This document shows positions 9,638-16,936 of a stretch of 36,031 bases of DNA, in pieces. The stretch comes from an uncultured Pelagibacteraceae bacterium. Its GTDB lineage: Bacteria > Pseudomonadota > Alphaproteobacteria > Pelagibacterales > Pelagibacteraceae. The translations under genes and the position numbers were made by a program. Under the pieces are notes generated by a model, which was not told where the DNA came from, did not search any database, and worked only from the letters and a program-made list of their open reading frames with translations. The DNA lies in assembly GCA_902626575.1 (NCBI GenBank), contig CACOFY010000007.1, positions 1 through 36,031 of the forward strand. The letters run 5' to 3'. Within the stretch, counting starts at the first letter, position 1. Each line of letters opens with the position of its first letter.

Positions 9638-9794
9638 AACAATTTAAACATTAAAAACTTATAAAATTTTATGACAAATACAACACATACGAGAAAAATT
9701 TGATAATGAATTATTCACGTAATAAGTAACTATTTTATTTTAAATTTGAGTATTTTGTTAGTAAAATAAGTTTATATTTTTAAGAGGTTATCTA
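9638..9794. promoter_or_regulatory. Divergent intergenic region between gpsA-like operon and tmm
   Basis: This 157-base, almost purely A+T spacer is the longest gene-free stretch in the window. It must hold the promoters of the leftward gpsA-gshB operon and of rightward tmm. I can see an AAGAGG ribosome binding site at 9781-9786 for tmm and a TATAAG hexamer on the minus strand near 9660, but no convincing -35/-10 pair on either strand and no riboswitch-like fold. Confidence 0.45.
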
Positions 9795-11126
9795 ATGACT
9801 AAAGTTGCAATTATTGGAGCTGGACCTTGTGGTCTGTCAATGCTGAGAGCTTTTGAATCGGCTGAGAAGAATGGAGAAAAAATACCAGAAATTGTTTGTT
9901 TTGAAAAACAAGAAGACTGGGGTGGTTTATGGAATTATAGCTGGAGAACTGGATCAGATCAATTTGGAGATCCTGTTCACAACAGTATGTATAGGTATCT
10001 TTGGTCTAATGGTCCAAAAGAGTGTTTGGAATTTGCAGATTATTCTTTTGATGAACATTTTGGTAAACCAATACCTTCTTTTCCTCCAAGAGAAGTTTTA
10101 TATGATTATATTGTTGCAAGAGTAAGTAAAGGTAATCTAAGAAAAAAAATTAAATTTAATACAAGAGTTATTAATACAATTTATAAAAACGATAAATTTG
10201 AGCTAAGCTACCAAGACAAAGTTAACAATAAGATTTTAAAAGATAACTTTGATTATGTTGTGGTTTCAACAGGGCATTTTTCTGTACCTTTTATTCCTGA
10301 GTATAAAGGAATGAGTTCTTTTCCTGGAAGAATTATGCACTCTCATGATTTTAGAGATGCGGAAGAGTTTAGAGGTAAAAATATAGTTGTTCTTGGGAGC
10401 AGTTATTCAGCAGAGGATATTGCGCTTCAATGTAATAAGTATGGAGCTAAAAGTGTAACTATCGGATATAGACATAATCCTATGGGATTTAAATGGCCCA
10501 AAGGAATGAAAGAGGTCCATTATCTAGATAGACTTGAAGGTAAGAAAGCATTTTTTAAAGATGGTACTGAACAAGATACAGATGTTGTGATTTTATGTAC
10601 TGGTTATTTGCATCATTTTCCTTTCTTGGATGAGAGTTTACAACTTAAAACTAGAAATAGGCTTTATCCACCAAAATTATACAAGGGTGTTGTATGGCAA
10701 GATAATCATAAGCTTATGTATTTAGGAATGCAGGATCAGTTTCACACATTTAACATGTTCGACTGCCAAGCATGGTACGCAAGAGATGTAATTTTGAATA
10801 AAATAAAAATTCCTAGTGATAATGAAATTGAAAAAGATATTAACAAATGGGTAGCGATGGAAGAAAAATTAGAGAATCCTGATCAAATGATTGACTTTCA
10901 AACAGAATATACCAAAGAACTTTATAATATGTCTGACTATCCAAAAATTGATTTTGAATTAATAAGAAAGCATTTTAAAGAGTGGGAACATCATAAAGTT
11001 GAGGACATATCTACTTACAGAAATAAATCTTTTTCATCTCCTGTTACAGGATCTGTTGCTCCGATTCACCATACTCCATGGGCAACTGCAATGGATGACT
11101 CATCAAAAACCTTTTTGGATAAGTAA
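9795..11126 (+). CDS. tmm: Trimethylamine monooxygenase (flavin-containing)
   Basis: 443 residues with all class B flavin monooxygenase marks: FAD motif VAIIGAGPCGLSML (G8, G10, G13), the FMO fingerprint FPGRIMHSHDF (F176 to F186), the NADPH motif VVLGSSYSAEDIA (about 198-210), and an LCTGYLHHFPFLDE block. Length and the WRTGSDQFGDPVHNSMYRYLW region match bacterial Tmm. It oxidises trimethylamine to TMAO with NADPH and O2 in the cytosol, feeding Tdm. It appears to be monocistronic, with an AAGAGG ribosome binding site 8 bases before the ATG. Its 3' end faces the permease gene tmoW with only 5 bases between the stops. Confidence 0.95.
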   Translation: MTKVAIIGAGPCGLSMLRAFESAEKNGEKIPEIVCFEKQEDWGGLWNYSWRTGSDQFGDPVHNSMYRYLWSNGPKECLEFADYSFDEHFGKPIPSFPPREVLYDYIVARVSKGNLRKKIKFNTRVINTIYKNDKFELSYQDKVNNKILKDNFDYVVVSTGHFSVPFIPEYKGMSSFPGRIMHSHDFRDAEEFRGKNIVVLGSSYSAEDIALQCNKYGAKSVTIGYRHNPMGFKWPKGMKEVHYLDRLEGKKAFFKDGTEQDTDVVILCTGYLHHFPFLDESLQLKTRNRLYPPKLYKGVVWQDNHKLMYLGMQDQFHTFNMFDCQAWYARDVILNKIKIPSDNEIEKDINKWVAMEEKLENPDQMIDFQTEYTKELYNMSDYPKIDFELIRKHFKEWEHHKVEDISTYRNKSFSSPVTGSVAPIHHTPWATAMDDSSKTFLDK

Positions 11127-11131
11127 AAATA

Positions 11132-13285
11132 TTAATCTATTCCTAGGTGTTTTTTTCTTTTTTGAACATAAGCTCTGATTAAGTTATCAAATATCAAAGC
11201 AATAAAAGCTACACATATACCAAGTGTTAATCCAATGCCTGCACCCTTTTTATCTGATAATGCTTTTAGAATATATTGACCTAGATCCTCTGTACCAATG
11301 AATGCTCCAATAATTACCATAAATAATGCAAATACAATTGTTTGGTTTATTCCAAGCATCATATGTGGAAAAGCTAAAGGAAATTCTATTTTTGTTAATC
11401 TTTGAAATTTATTCACACCTGACATAGTTGCAGCATCATGTAAACCTGCTGGAACACTTCTAAGTCCTTCGATAGTATATCTTGTTGCTGGTATCGTTGC
11501 ATAAACTATAACTGCAATTAATACTGACGTGTCAGTTATACCAAACAACATCATTACAGGAATTAAATACACAAAAGAGGGAAATGTTTGAAATATATCG
11601 CAAACACCTAGCATAAAATTAGCTGAATGTTTGTTTTGAAAACATAAAGTTCCAACTGTAAATCCTATAGTGCAAGATACTATCACTCCAAAAGTTGCCA
11701 TATATGTTGTTACCAAAGCTCTGTCCCACCAAGGGCTAAGCGCAATAAATAATGTTAACCCACAAACAACTAAAGCAGAACGAATTCCACCAATTAAATA
11801 CCCTGCTCCAACAACCAAAACAATTGTAGCAATTGCAGGCATCCTTAAATACAACGCTCTCATTGGTTGAAGCACTTCTTGAATTAACCAAGTATTAAAT
11901 GCTTTGATATACACAAAGAAAGTTTCAAAAATCCAATCAACACCTTTATTCCAAAAATCTGCAGTTGATATTCCTTTATTGTGTGGAATTTCAAATAAGT
12001 AATTGAATGTGTCTTTAAATAAAAAGGTTCCAATGTAAGCTAGTATTAATCCAATCACTACTGTAGCTGCAAAAAATAGTAAATTTTTATTTCTTTCAAA
12101 AAATGTTAGGTTACCAAAATAATCCTCTTGCTTATTTGCCCAAGCTAAAGACATCTTATCTAATAATATTGCAATCAAACTAATGCACAAGCCTGCTTCA
12201 AGTGCTAATCCAATGTTCAACTGATTTAATGCTAATAATAAATTAAATCCTAAACCTTTAGCACCAATAAAAGCTGAAATAACTGCCATTGAAAAACAAA
12301 CCATTATAACTTGGTTAACTCCAATTAAGATGTCTCTTCTTGCAGTTGGAATTAATACTTTAAACATAAGTTGAAAATTGTTACATCCACTCATTCTGCC
12401 TGCTTCAATAACTTCTGGTGGAACAGCTCGTAAGCCTAATATAGTTAATAATATCATTGGTGGTACAGCAACAACCATAGTTATAATTACTGCAGCATGA
12501 TCACCAACTCCAAAAAGAACTAGCGCAGGAACCAATACTGCGTATTGTGGCATTGTCTGCATTACTAATAATATTGGATATAAAGCCTTTTCAACACGTT
12601 TACTTTTAAATGCCGCTATTCCTAAACCCAAACCAAAAATAAATGATAATGGAGCTGCAACTAGTATGAATGAAAGAGTTTGCATAGACGGTTTCCATTG
12701 ACCAAATATAGAAATGTAAACCATTGTCAAACCTGCAAACAAAGCTAATCCTTTACCGCTAAGTTTATAAGAAAGTAGTGCCGCACCAGCTGCAACAATT
12801 GTCCATGGCAACCCAGGTAGTTCAGCCCAAGGATTCTTGTCTATCCAATCCCAACTAGTAAAAGCTACTATAGTTTCAAGACCTCCTAATAAGACCTCTC
12901 TTATTAACTGTATTAGAAAAGTCATAAACGCAGTTATATTTCTACTTATCTGTAAGACCAGAGGGCGACTTTTATATTCTTGAGTATCTTCATTCCAAAC
13001 TTCAATTGGCATCCACTCATTCATTAAGAAAAATAATGAGTCATTTATCCAAATAGGCAACCATCCAAGCAATGGCGGTAGTCTCCAAAAAACATCAAAA
13101 GCATAGTATCTTACTTCTTTTCCTAAAAATACATAGCTACTCTGATTAGGATCTTTTACAAATTCTGCTTGACCTCGAATAAATTTATATGTTTCGGGAA
13201 CTTCAATTGCAAAACATAATGCAAAAAATACAACTAATAAAAATAACCATTGAAATGTTTTTGGATATTTCTTAAAAAATTCCAT
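11132..13285 (-). CDS. tmoW: TMAO-type ABC transporter permease, tandem-fused
   Basis: 717 residues, about twice the size of a ProW/OpuAB permease. It contains two complete ABC-permease cores. The first lies around residues 205-385, with its cytoplasmic EAA-like loop EAGRMSGCNNFQ (294-305). The second lies around residues 525-705, with DAATMSGVNKFQ (617-628). Each core has a conserved AFIG(A/T)xxLG stretch after the loop. Many hydrophobic segments place it in the inner membrane, where it would pair with TmoV and take TMAO (or a betaine) from TmoX. It follows tmoV by 2 bases. The substrate is inferred from tmm and tdm next door; glycine betaine or another quaternary amine is the alternative. 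Confidence 0.87.
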   Translation of the reverse strand: MEFFKKYPKTFQWLFLLVVFFALCFAIEVPETYKFIRGQAEFVKDPNQSSYVFLGKEVRYYAFDVFWRLPPLLGWLPIWINDSLFFLMNEWMPIEVWNEDTQEYKSRPLVLQISRNITAFMTFLIQLIREVLLGGLETIVAFTSWDWIDKNPWAELPGLPWTIVAAGAALLSYKLSGKGLALFAGLTMVYISIFGQWKPSMQTLSFILVAAPLSFIFGLGLGIAAFKSKRVEKALYPILLVMQTMPQYAVLVPALVLFGVGDHAAVIITMVVAVPPMILLTILGLRAVPPEVIEAGRMSGCNNFQLMFKVLIPTARRDILIGVNQVIMVCFSMAVISAFIGAKGLGFNLLLALNQLNIGLALEAGLCISLIAILLDKMSLAWANKQEDYFGNLTFFERNKNLLFFAATVVIGLILAYIGTFLFKDTFNYLFEIPHNKGISTADFWNKGVDWIFETFFVYIKAFNTWLIQEVLQPMRALYLRMPAIATIVLVVGAGYLIGGIRSALVVCGLTLFIALSPWWDRALVTTYMATFGVIVSCTIGFTVGTLCFQNKHSANFMLGVCDIFQTFPSFVYLIPVMMLFGITDTSVLIAVIVYATIPATRYTIEGLRSVPAGLHDAATMSGVNKFQRLTKIEFPLAFPHMMLGINQTIVFALFMVIIGAFIGTEDLGQYILKALSDKKGAGIGLTLGICVAFIALIFDNLIRAYVQKRKKHLGID

Positions 13286-13287
13286 AA

Positions 13288-14316
13288 TTAAATATTATTT
13301 TTTCTCCCTCCAAAAACTGTATTGATTATTTTAGCTGGGTTTATAGAACCAATAATGTTGTTATCATTATCTATCACAGCTACTGATTTTTCTTGAGTAA
13401 GAATTTTTTCAGCTACATTCTCTATAATTTCATCTTTTGAAACTTTCAAATCACCAAGATTATCTTTAGTTTTATCCATTATATCTTCAATTAATAAAAC
13501 TTTCTCTCTAGGTACTTCCTCAGTAAACTTCCTTACATATTCAGTAGCTGGATTTAAAACAATATTAGCAGGTGTGTCCAGCTGTTCAATTATACCATCC
13601 TTCATAATTGCAATACGATCAGCAAGTTTTAAAGCCTCATCAAAATCATGAGTGATAAACATAATTGTTTTTTGTAATTTTTCCTGAAGTCTTAAAAACT
13701 CATCTTGCATTTCTTTTCTAATTAATGGATCTAAAGCAGAAAAAGGCTCATCTAAAAACCATATATCTGGTTCAACTGCTAATGATCTCGCTATTCCTAC
13801 TCTTTGTTGTTGTCCTCCGGATAGCTCTCTTGGAAAATAATTTTCTCTTCCATCGAGGCCAACTAACTTAACCATGTCCATTGCTTTACTTATACTATCC
13901 TCAGTTTTGACACCTTTAATTTGAAGTGGAAAAGCTATATTTTCAACTACGGTTTTGTGTGGAAGCAAAGCAAAACTTTGAAAAACCATTCCCATTTTAT
14001 TTCTTCTAAGATCAATGAGGTCCTTATTGTTTAATTGTAATAAATCTTGGCCTTCTATAAAAATTTTTCCACCTGTTGCATCAGTTAATCTAGAAATACA
14101 TCGTAATAAAGTTGATTTTCCCGAACCAGACAAACCCATCACAACCAACATCTCTCCTTTTGAAACTTCAAATGAAGCATTATTAACTCCTACAATACAT
14201 CCGTTTTCTTGAAAGGTTTTAGCATCAACATTGCCATTTGAATCTTTGAGCATTTTTTCAGCATTAGCTCCAAAGATTTTATAAACATTTTCGCATTTGA
14301 TTACTGGTTCAGACAT
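13288..14316 (-). CDS. tmoV: TMAO/glycine-betaine-type ABC transporter ATPase
   Basis: 342 residues of the ProV/OpuAA family. Walker A is GLSGSGKST (61-69), the Q-loop is VFQSFALLPH (Q113), the ABC signature is LSGGQQQRV (165-173), Walker B is IWFLDEP (185-191), and the switch histidine is in FITHDFDEAL. After the ATPase core a roughly 90-residue tail ends in a single CBS-like unit (VAVIDNDNNIIGSINPAKII), as in osmoprotectant importers. It is translated just ahead of tmoW. There is no Shine-Dalgarno sequence directly before its ATG. The TMAO assignment comes from context. Confidence 0.9.
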   Translation of the reverse strand: MSEPVIKCENVYKIFGANAEKMLKDSNGNVDAKTFQENGCIVGVNNASFEVSKGEMLVVMGLSGSGKSTLLRCISRLTDATGGKIFIEGQDLLQLNNKDLIDLRRNKMGMVFQSFALLPHKTVVENIAFPLQIKGVKTEDSISKAMDMVKLVGLDGRENYFPRELSGGQQQRVGIARSLAVEPDIWFLDEPFSALDPLIRKEMQDEFLRLQEKLQKTIMFITHDFDEALKLADRIAIMKDGIIEQLDTPANIVLNPATEYVRKFTEEVPREKVLLIEDIMDKTKDNLGDLKVSKDEIIENVAEKILTQEKSVAVIDNDNNIIGSINPAKIINTVFGGRKNNI

Positions 14317-14376
14317 AAATTTTTATTAAGTTATATGAAATTAAGGTAAAATTAAATCCATAATATTAATGTTTTT

Positions 14377-14383
14377 CCTCCTT
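14377..14383 (-). promoter_or_regulatory. Orphan Shine-Dalgarno sequence in the tmoV leader
   Basis: On the minus strand a perfect AAGGAGG overlaps the stop of the preceding gene and lies about 60 bases before the tmoV ATG, too far to serve it. The nearest ATG (14361) is 15 bases on and opens only a six-codon frame (MDLILP, then TAA), in frame with tmoV but closed before it. It may drive a leader minicistron or be a chance G-rich run; the role is unknown. Confidence 0.35.
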
Positions 14384-14933
14384 AAAAATTTTTAATGTAA
14401 TAAACCCTGGTATCAATTCCTGTACTTAAAAAACTTAACGCCTCACCACTCACACTTACGGACTCATTAACTCCAACATTATCTCCACTTACTGTGTAAC
14501 CCGCATAACATTTATTTTTTTCTTCATCCCATTTGACAAAAGTTTCATCAATTTTATTCCCATTAATTGTGTAAATTTCGTGTGCTCTAAAATTTAAAAA
14601 ATTTGCACCCATAATTGCTCTTTGAGGAATGAGTTTCGTTGCTTTACAAACCTGTTCATATACTTCATCTGTTAATTTATAATGATCAGTGCCGTCAAAA
14701 GTTACTAATATTCCAGAAGGTAATTTAGATATTAATTGACTTAATTTTTTTTCTTCCGCAATTCTTTCTTCCTCCAATTTCATTTTTCTCACCAGTTCAT
14801 CACCCCCACCAAACATAATATTTAAAATTGAAAAAGAGAAAAATATAACAAGGACTATTATTACTAAACCTCCAAATTGTTTTACAGTTTCTGGTAAATC
14901 CTTAATTCTATTTAAATAATTTTCTTTTGACAT
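14382..14933 (-). CDS. Unknown single-pass inner-membrane protein
   Basis: 183 residues starting MSKENYLNRIKDL at 14933. A longer in-frame start at 15029 lies inside the preceding gene and is rejected, because the 14933 ATG forms a TAATG overlap with that gene's stop. One hydrophobic helix (about residues 22-43, VIIVLVIFFSFSILNIMF) is followed by a charged, coil-prone stretch (KMKLEEERIAEEKKL) and a soluble C-terminal domain with two cysteines. Residues after the helix are probably periplasmic. I do not recognise the family. It sits between the MORN-repeat gene and tmoV in the transporter operon. Confidence 0.75.
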   Translation of the reverse strand: MSKENYLNRIKDLPETVKQFGGLVIIVLVIFFSFSILNIMFGGGDELVRKMKLEEERIAEEKKLSQLISKLPSGILVTFDGTDHYKLTDEVYEQVCKATKLIPQRAIMGANFLNFRAHEIYTINGNKIDETFVKWDEEKNKCYAGYTVSGDNVGVNESVSVSGEALSFLSTGIDTRVYYIKNF

Positions 14934-15310
14934 TAATCTAGTAGCTTTCCATTTTTCCACGTGCCTGATTTCTGTGTTCCATCTGATGAAGTAAAAGTTC
15001 CTTTTCCATTCATAAATCCTTTTGCCCATTCACCTTCATAAATCGAGCCATCAGGAAAAGTTAGAGTACCTACTCCGCTCCATTCGCTATTTTTAAACTC
15101 GCCTTTATAGATGTATCCGTTTGGCCAAGTTTCAACTCCTTGACCATTTTTTTTGGTTCCTACCCATTCTCCCTCGTAAGTAGTTTTATCTGTATAAACC
15201 CATTTGCCAAAGCCATTTTCACAATTTCCTTCTTTGCAACCAGTACTTCGTGCTAATGCAACTGATGAAATAAGTAAACTAAAGATTATGCTTAGGAGAT
15301 ATTTTTTCAT
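14933..15310 (-). CDS. Secreted MORN-repeat protein
   Basis: 125 residues. A signal peptide (MKKYLLSIIFSLLISSVALA) is followed by a short cysteine-bearing segment and three to four MORN repeats of about 23 residues, recognisable by YEGEWVGTKKNGQGV, YKGEFKNSEWSGVGTL and YEGEWAKGFMNGKGTF. MORN proteins make elongated beta sheets that contact membranes or partner proteins; the protein has no enzyme motif. Export to the periplasm or outer membrane is expected. Its stop overlaps the next gene (TAATG), implying translational coupling. Function unknown. Confidence 0.85.
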   Translation of the reverse strand: MKKYLLSIIFSLLISSVALARSTGCKEGNCENGFGKWVYTDKTTYEGEWVGTKKNGQGVETWPNGYIYKGEFKNSEWSGVGTLTFPDGSIYEGEWAKGFMNGKGTFTSSDGTQKSGTWKNGKLLD

Positions 15311-15344
15311 AACAATATTTTACACAAAATTTACTAAAAAAAAA

Positions 15345-15806
15345 TCAGACTTTTTGGTCAAGTTTATTGCATGAATATATTGAAATATATTTTTCTGCAT
15401 TTTCACTTTTTATATTTCTTGTAATTTCATGAATTAATTCTCCTGTTTTTCTAGTAATAATACCTGACTCTGAATAATTTTTTTCTTGATCAATTGATTT
15501 AAATAAAACAACGTCTTTATTAACAACCTTTACATTTAATTTTTCCGTATCTGAGAGAAATAGCGATAACCCACTAATTAAAAGTGTATTTGGTTGTTTC
15601 GATTGAATTTCAAATTTATCCAATCCTTTTTCATTCAAATCTTTTGCTAAAAAAGTTTGATAATTATATTCTGAATTTTTAATTATTTTTTTTTCTAAAT
15701 CACAAATATACTTAAGATCAATATTTTCATTTATACTCACATCTTTTGCTAAAGTTTGACTAAAAAATAATAAACTAATTAATGTACTTAAAAAGTATTT
15801 GTTCAT
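15345..15806 (-). CDS. Unknown secreted small protein
   Basis: 153 residues with a clear signal peptide (MNKYFLSTLISLLFFSQTLA, cleavage likely before KDVSINEN). The mature part is about 133 residues, lysine- and glutamate-rich, with two cysteines (in YICDLEKK and YSCNKLDQ) that could form one disulfide linking the ends. I recognise no family. The start is only about 16 bases after the tmoX terminator, with A/T homopolymer and no Shine-Dalgarno sequence between, so expression may depend on read-through of that terminator. It is the first of three unknown genes between tmoX and tmoV. Confidence 0.75.
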   Translation of the reverse strand: MNKYFLSTLISLLFFSQTLAKDVSINENIDLKYICDLEKKIIKNSEYNYQTFLAKDLNEKGLDKFEIQSKQPNTLLISGLSLFLSDTEKLNVKVVNKDVVLFKSIDQEKNYSESGIITRKTGELIHEITRNIKSENAEKYISIYSCNKLDQKV

Positions 15807-15821
15807 GTTTTTTTTTAAAAA

Positions 15822-15853
15822 AAAATCTCCCCCAACATTGTTGGGAGAGATTT
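15822..15853 (-). terminator. Rho-independent terminator of tmoX
   Basis: Read on the minus strand, the left arm AAATCTCTCCCAACA pairs with the right arm TGTTGGGGGAGATTT almost without mismatch (one T-G wobble) around a tiny loop and is followed directly by a run of T. It starts about 22 bases after the tmoX stop. This is the strongest hairpin in the window. It separates tmoX from the genes downstream, probably letting the binding protein be made in excess over the membrane parts. Confidence 0.9.
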
Positions 15854-15875
15854 AAAGATTTAATAGCTCTTAACC

Positions 15876-16823
15876 TTATTTAGTAAAAGCTTTCCAAACT
15901 TTCTCGTTCTTTTTTAACCATGCTTTTGCAGCATCTTCGTGAGTCATTTTGTCAACGTCAACTAAAGCTGCCATTGCACCAATTTGACTTGTTGTGAAAG
16001 AAAGTTTTTTAAACATTGCTGCTGCTTTTGGATGAGTTTTTGGAAAATCAGCATTAACTGCTTTTTTCAAATAACCATCAGGCGAACCACATTTTCCATC
16101 TCCACCATCTTCAGGTCTGCAACCTGCTGTGTATGGAGGAAAGTCGATAAATGTAAAACCAGCACCATCTGTAAAGTTAGGTGTCCAGTTAAAAATGATT
16201 GTTCCTCTTCCTTCTTTTTCAGCTGCTGCTAACTCTGCCCAAAGTGCATCAGCACTTCCAGCAAATTTAACCCACCAAAGATCTCCTAAACCTAAAGCGT
16301 CAACCCTTTGTGGAATTAAATCACCATGCCAAGTTTGTGGACCTTCCAACATTCTTCCTTTTCCATCCGGAGAGTCAGGTGTTGTAAAGTTTTTAGCACA
16401 GTCAGGATTTTTTAAAGCAGTCCAGTCTGGTAGACCTGGGCATAATCCTTTTTCAGCAACCCAGTTTGGATATCCCATGTCTTCAAGTGTTCTTGCTTCA
16501 TGGTCACCCCAGTCAAGCAATCCGCCTTTGTCCAAAGCAGTTGTGAATGATTTACCAAAAGCAGATTCCCATACTTCGTGAGATAAAGTTACGTCACCAA
16601 TTCTAATTGACTCGTAAACTGCTTGAGAGTCAGCGTTAACATATTTAACATTATTTCCCATACTTTCCATAATTCCACCAATAACGTAAGCCATTACAAT
16701 TTGGCTTGACCAGTTATGAGTTGGGATTACGATGGGCTTTTTGCTATCTGCTGCGTTTGATATTCCAGTAAAACTTACTACTGAAATTATAACTGCAGAT
16801 AATAATGATATTATTCTTCTCAT
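15876..16823 (-). CDS. tmoX: TMAO/glycine-betaine-type ABC transporter substrate-binding protein
   Basis: 315 residues of the OpuAC family. A signal peptide (MRRIISLLSAVIISVVSFTG, cleaved near residue 24 at SNA-AD) directs it to the periplasm. The mature protein contains THNWSSQIVMAYVIGGIMES, LSHEVWESAF and several tryptophan-rich stretches (GLGDLWWVKF, IIFNWTPNF) of the kind that form the aromatic cage for a quaternary or N-oxide amine. The ATG at 16823 has an AAAGGGG ribosome binding site. It has its own promoter and terminator. TMAO as ligand is inferred from the adjacent tdm and nearby tmm; glycine betaine is the alternative. Confidence 0.9.
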   Translation of the reverse strand: MRRIISLLSAVIISVVSFTGISNAADSKKPIVIPTHNWSSQIVMAYVIGGIMESMGNNVKYVNADSQAVYESIRIGDVTLSHEVWESAFGKSFTTALDKGGLLDWGDHEARTLEDMGYPNWVAEKGLCPGLPDWTALKNPDCAKNFTTPDSPDGKGRMLEGPQTWHGDLIPQRVDALGLGDLWWVKFAGSADALWAELAAAEKEGRGTIIFNWTPNFTDGAGFTFIDFPPYTAGCRPEDGGDGKCGSPDGYLKKAVNADFPKTHPKAAAMFKKLSFTTSQIGAMAALVDVDKMTHEDAAKAWLKKNEKVWKAFTK

Positions 16824-16854
16824 TTATACCCCTTTCTTAATATTAAGTACTCTG

Positions 16855-16883
16855 ATTATGTGACTAATTAAATGTATAGTCAA
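16855..16883 (-). promoter_or_regulatory. Sigma-70-type promoter for tmoX
   Basis: On the minus strand TTGACT (16878-16883) and CATAAT (16855-16860) are separated by exactly 17 bases. Transcription would start about 25 bases before the tmoX ATG at 16823, leaving room for the AAAGGGG ribosome binding site. It lies in the 113-base divergent spacer shared with tdm; no equally good promoter is visible for tdm. Confidence 0.7.
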
Positions 16884-16936
16884 CTCGTTTAGGTTATTAT
16901 ATTATTTCAAATAAAACTGAGATAACACTTTATATT

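Noticed and set aside
14934..15029. 32-residue N-terminal extension of the unknown membrane protein
   Set aside because: It lies entirely inside the MORN-repeat gene, and the ATG at 14933 forms a TAATG junction with that gene's stop.
16129..16581. 150-codon plus-strand frame inside tmoX
   Set aside because: Shadow of the tmoX coding strand, without a ribosome binding site or recognisable domain.
16824..16936. Riboswitch in the tmoX-tdm spacer
   Set aside because: The region is short and AT-rich, and no conserved glycine, SAM or other riboswitch core could be recognised.
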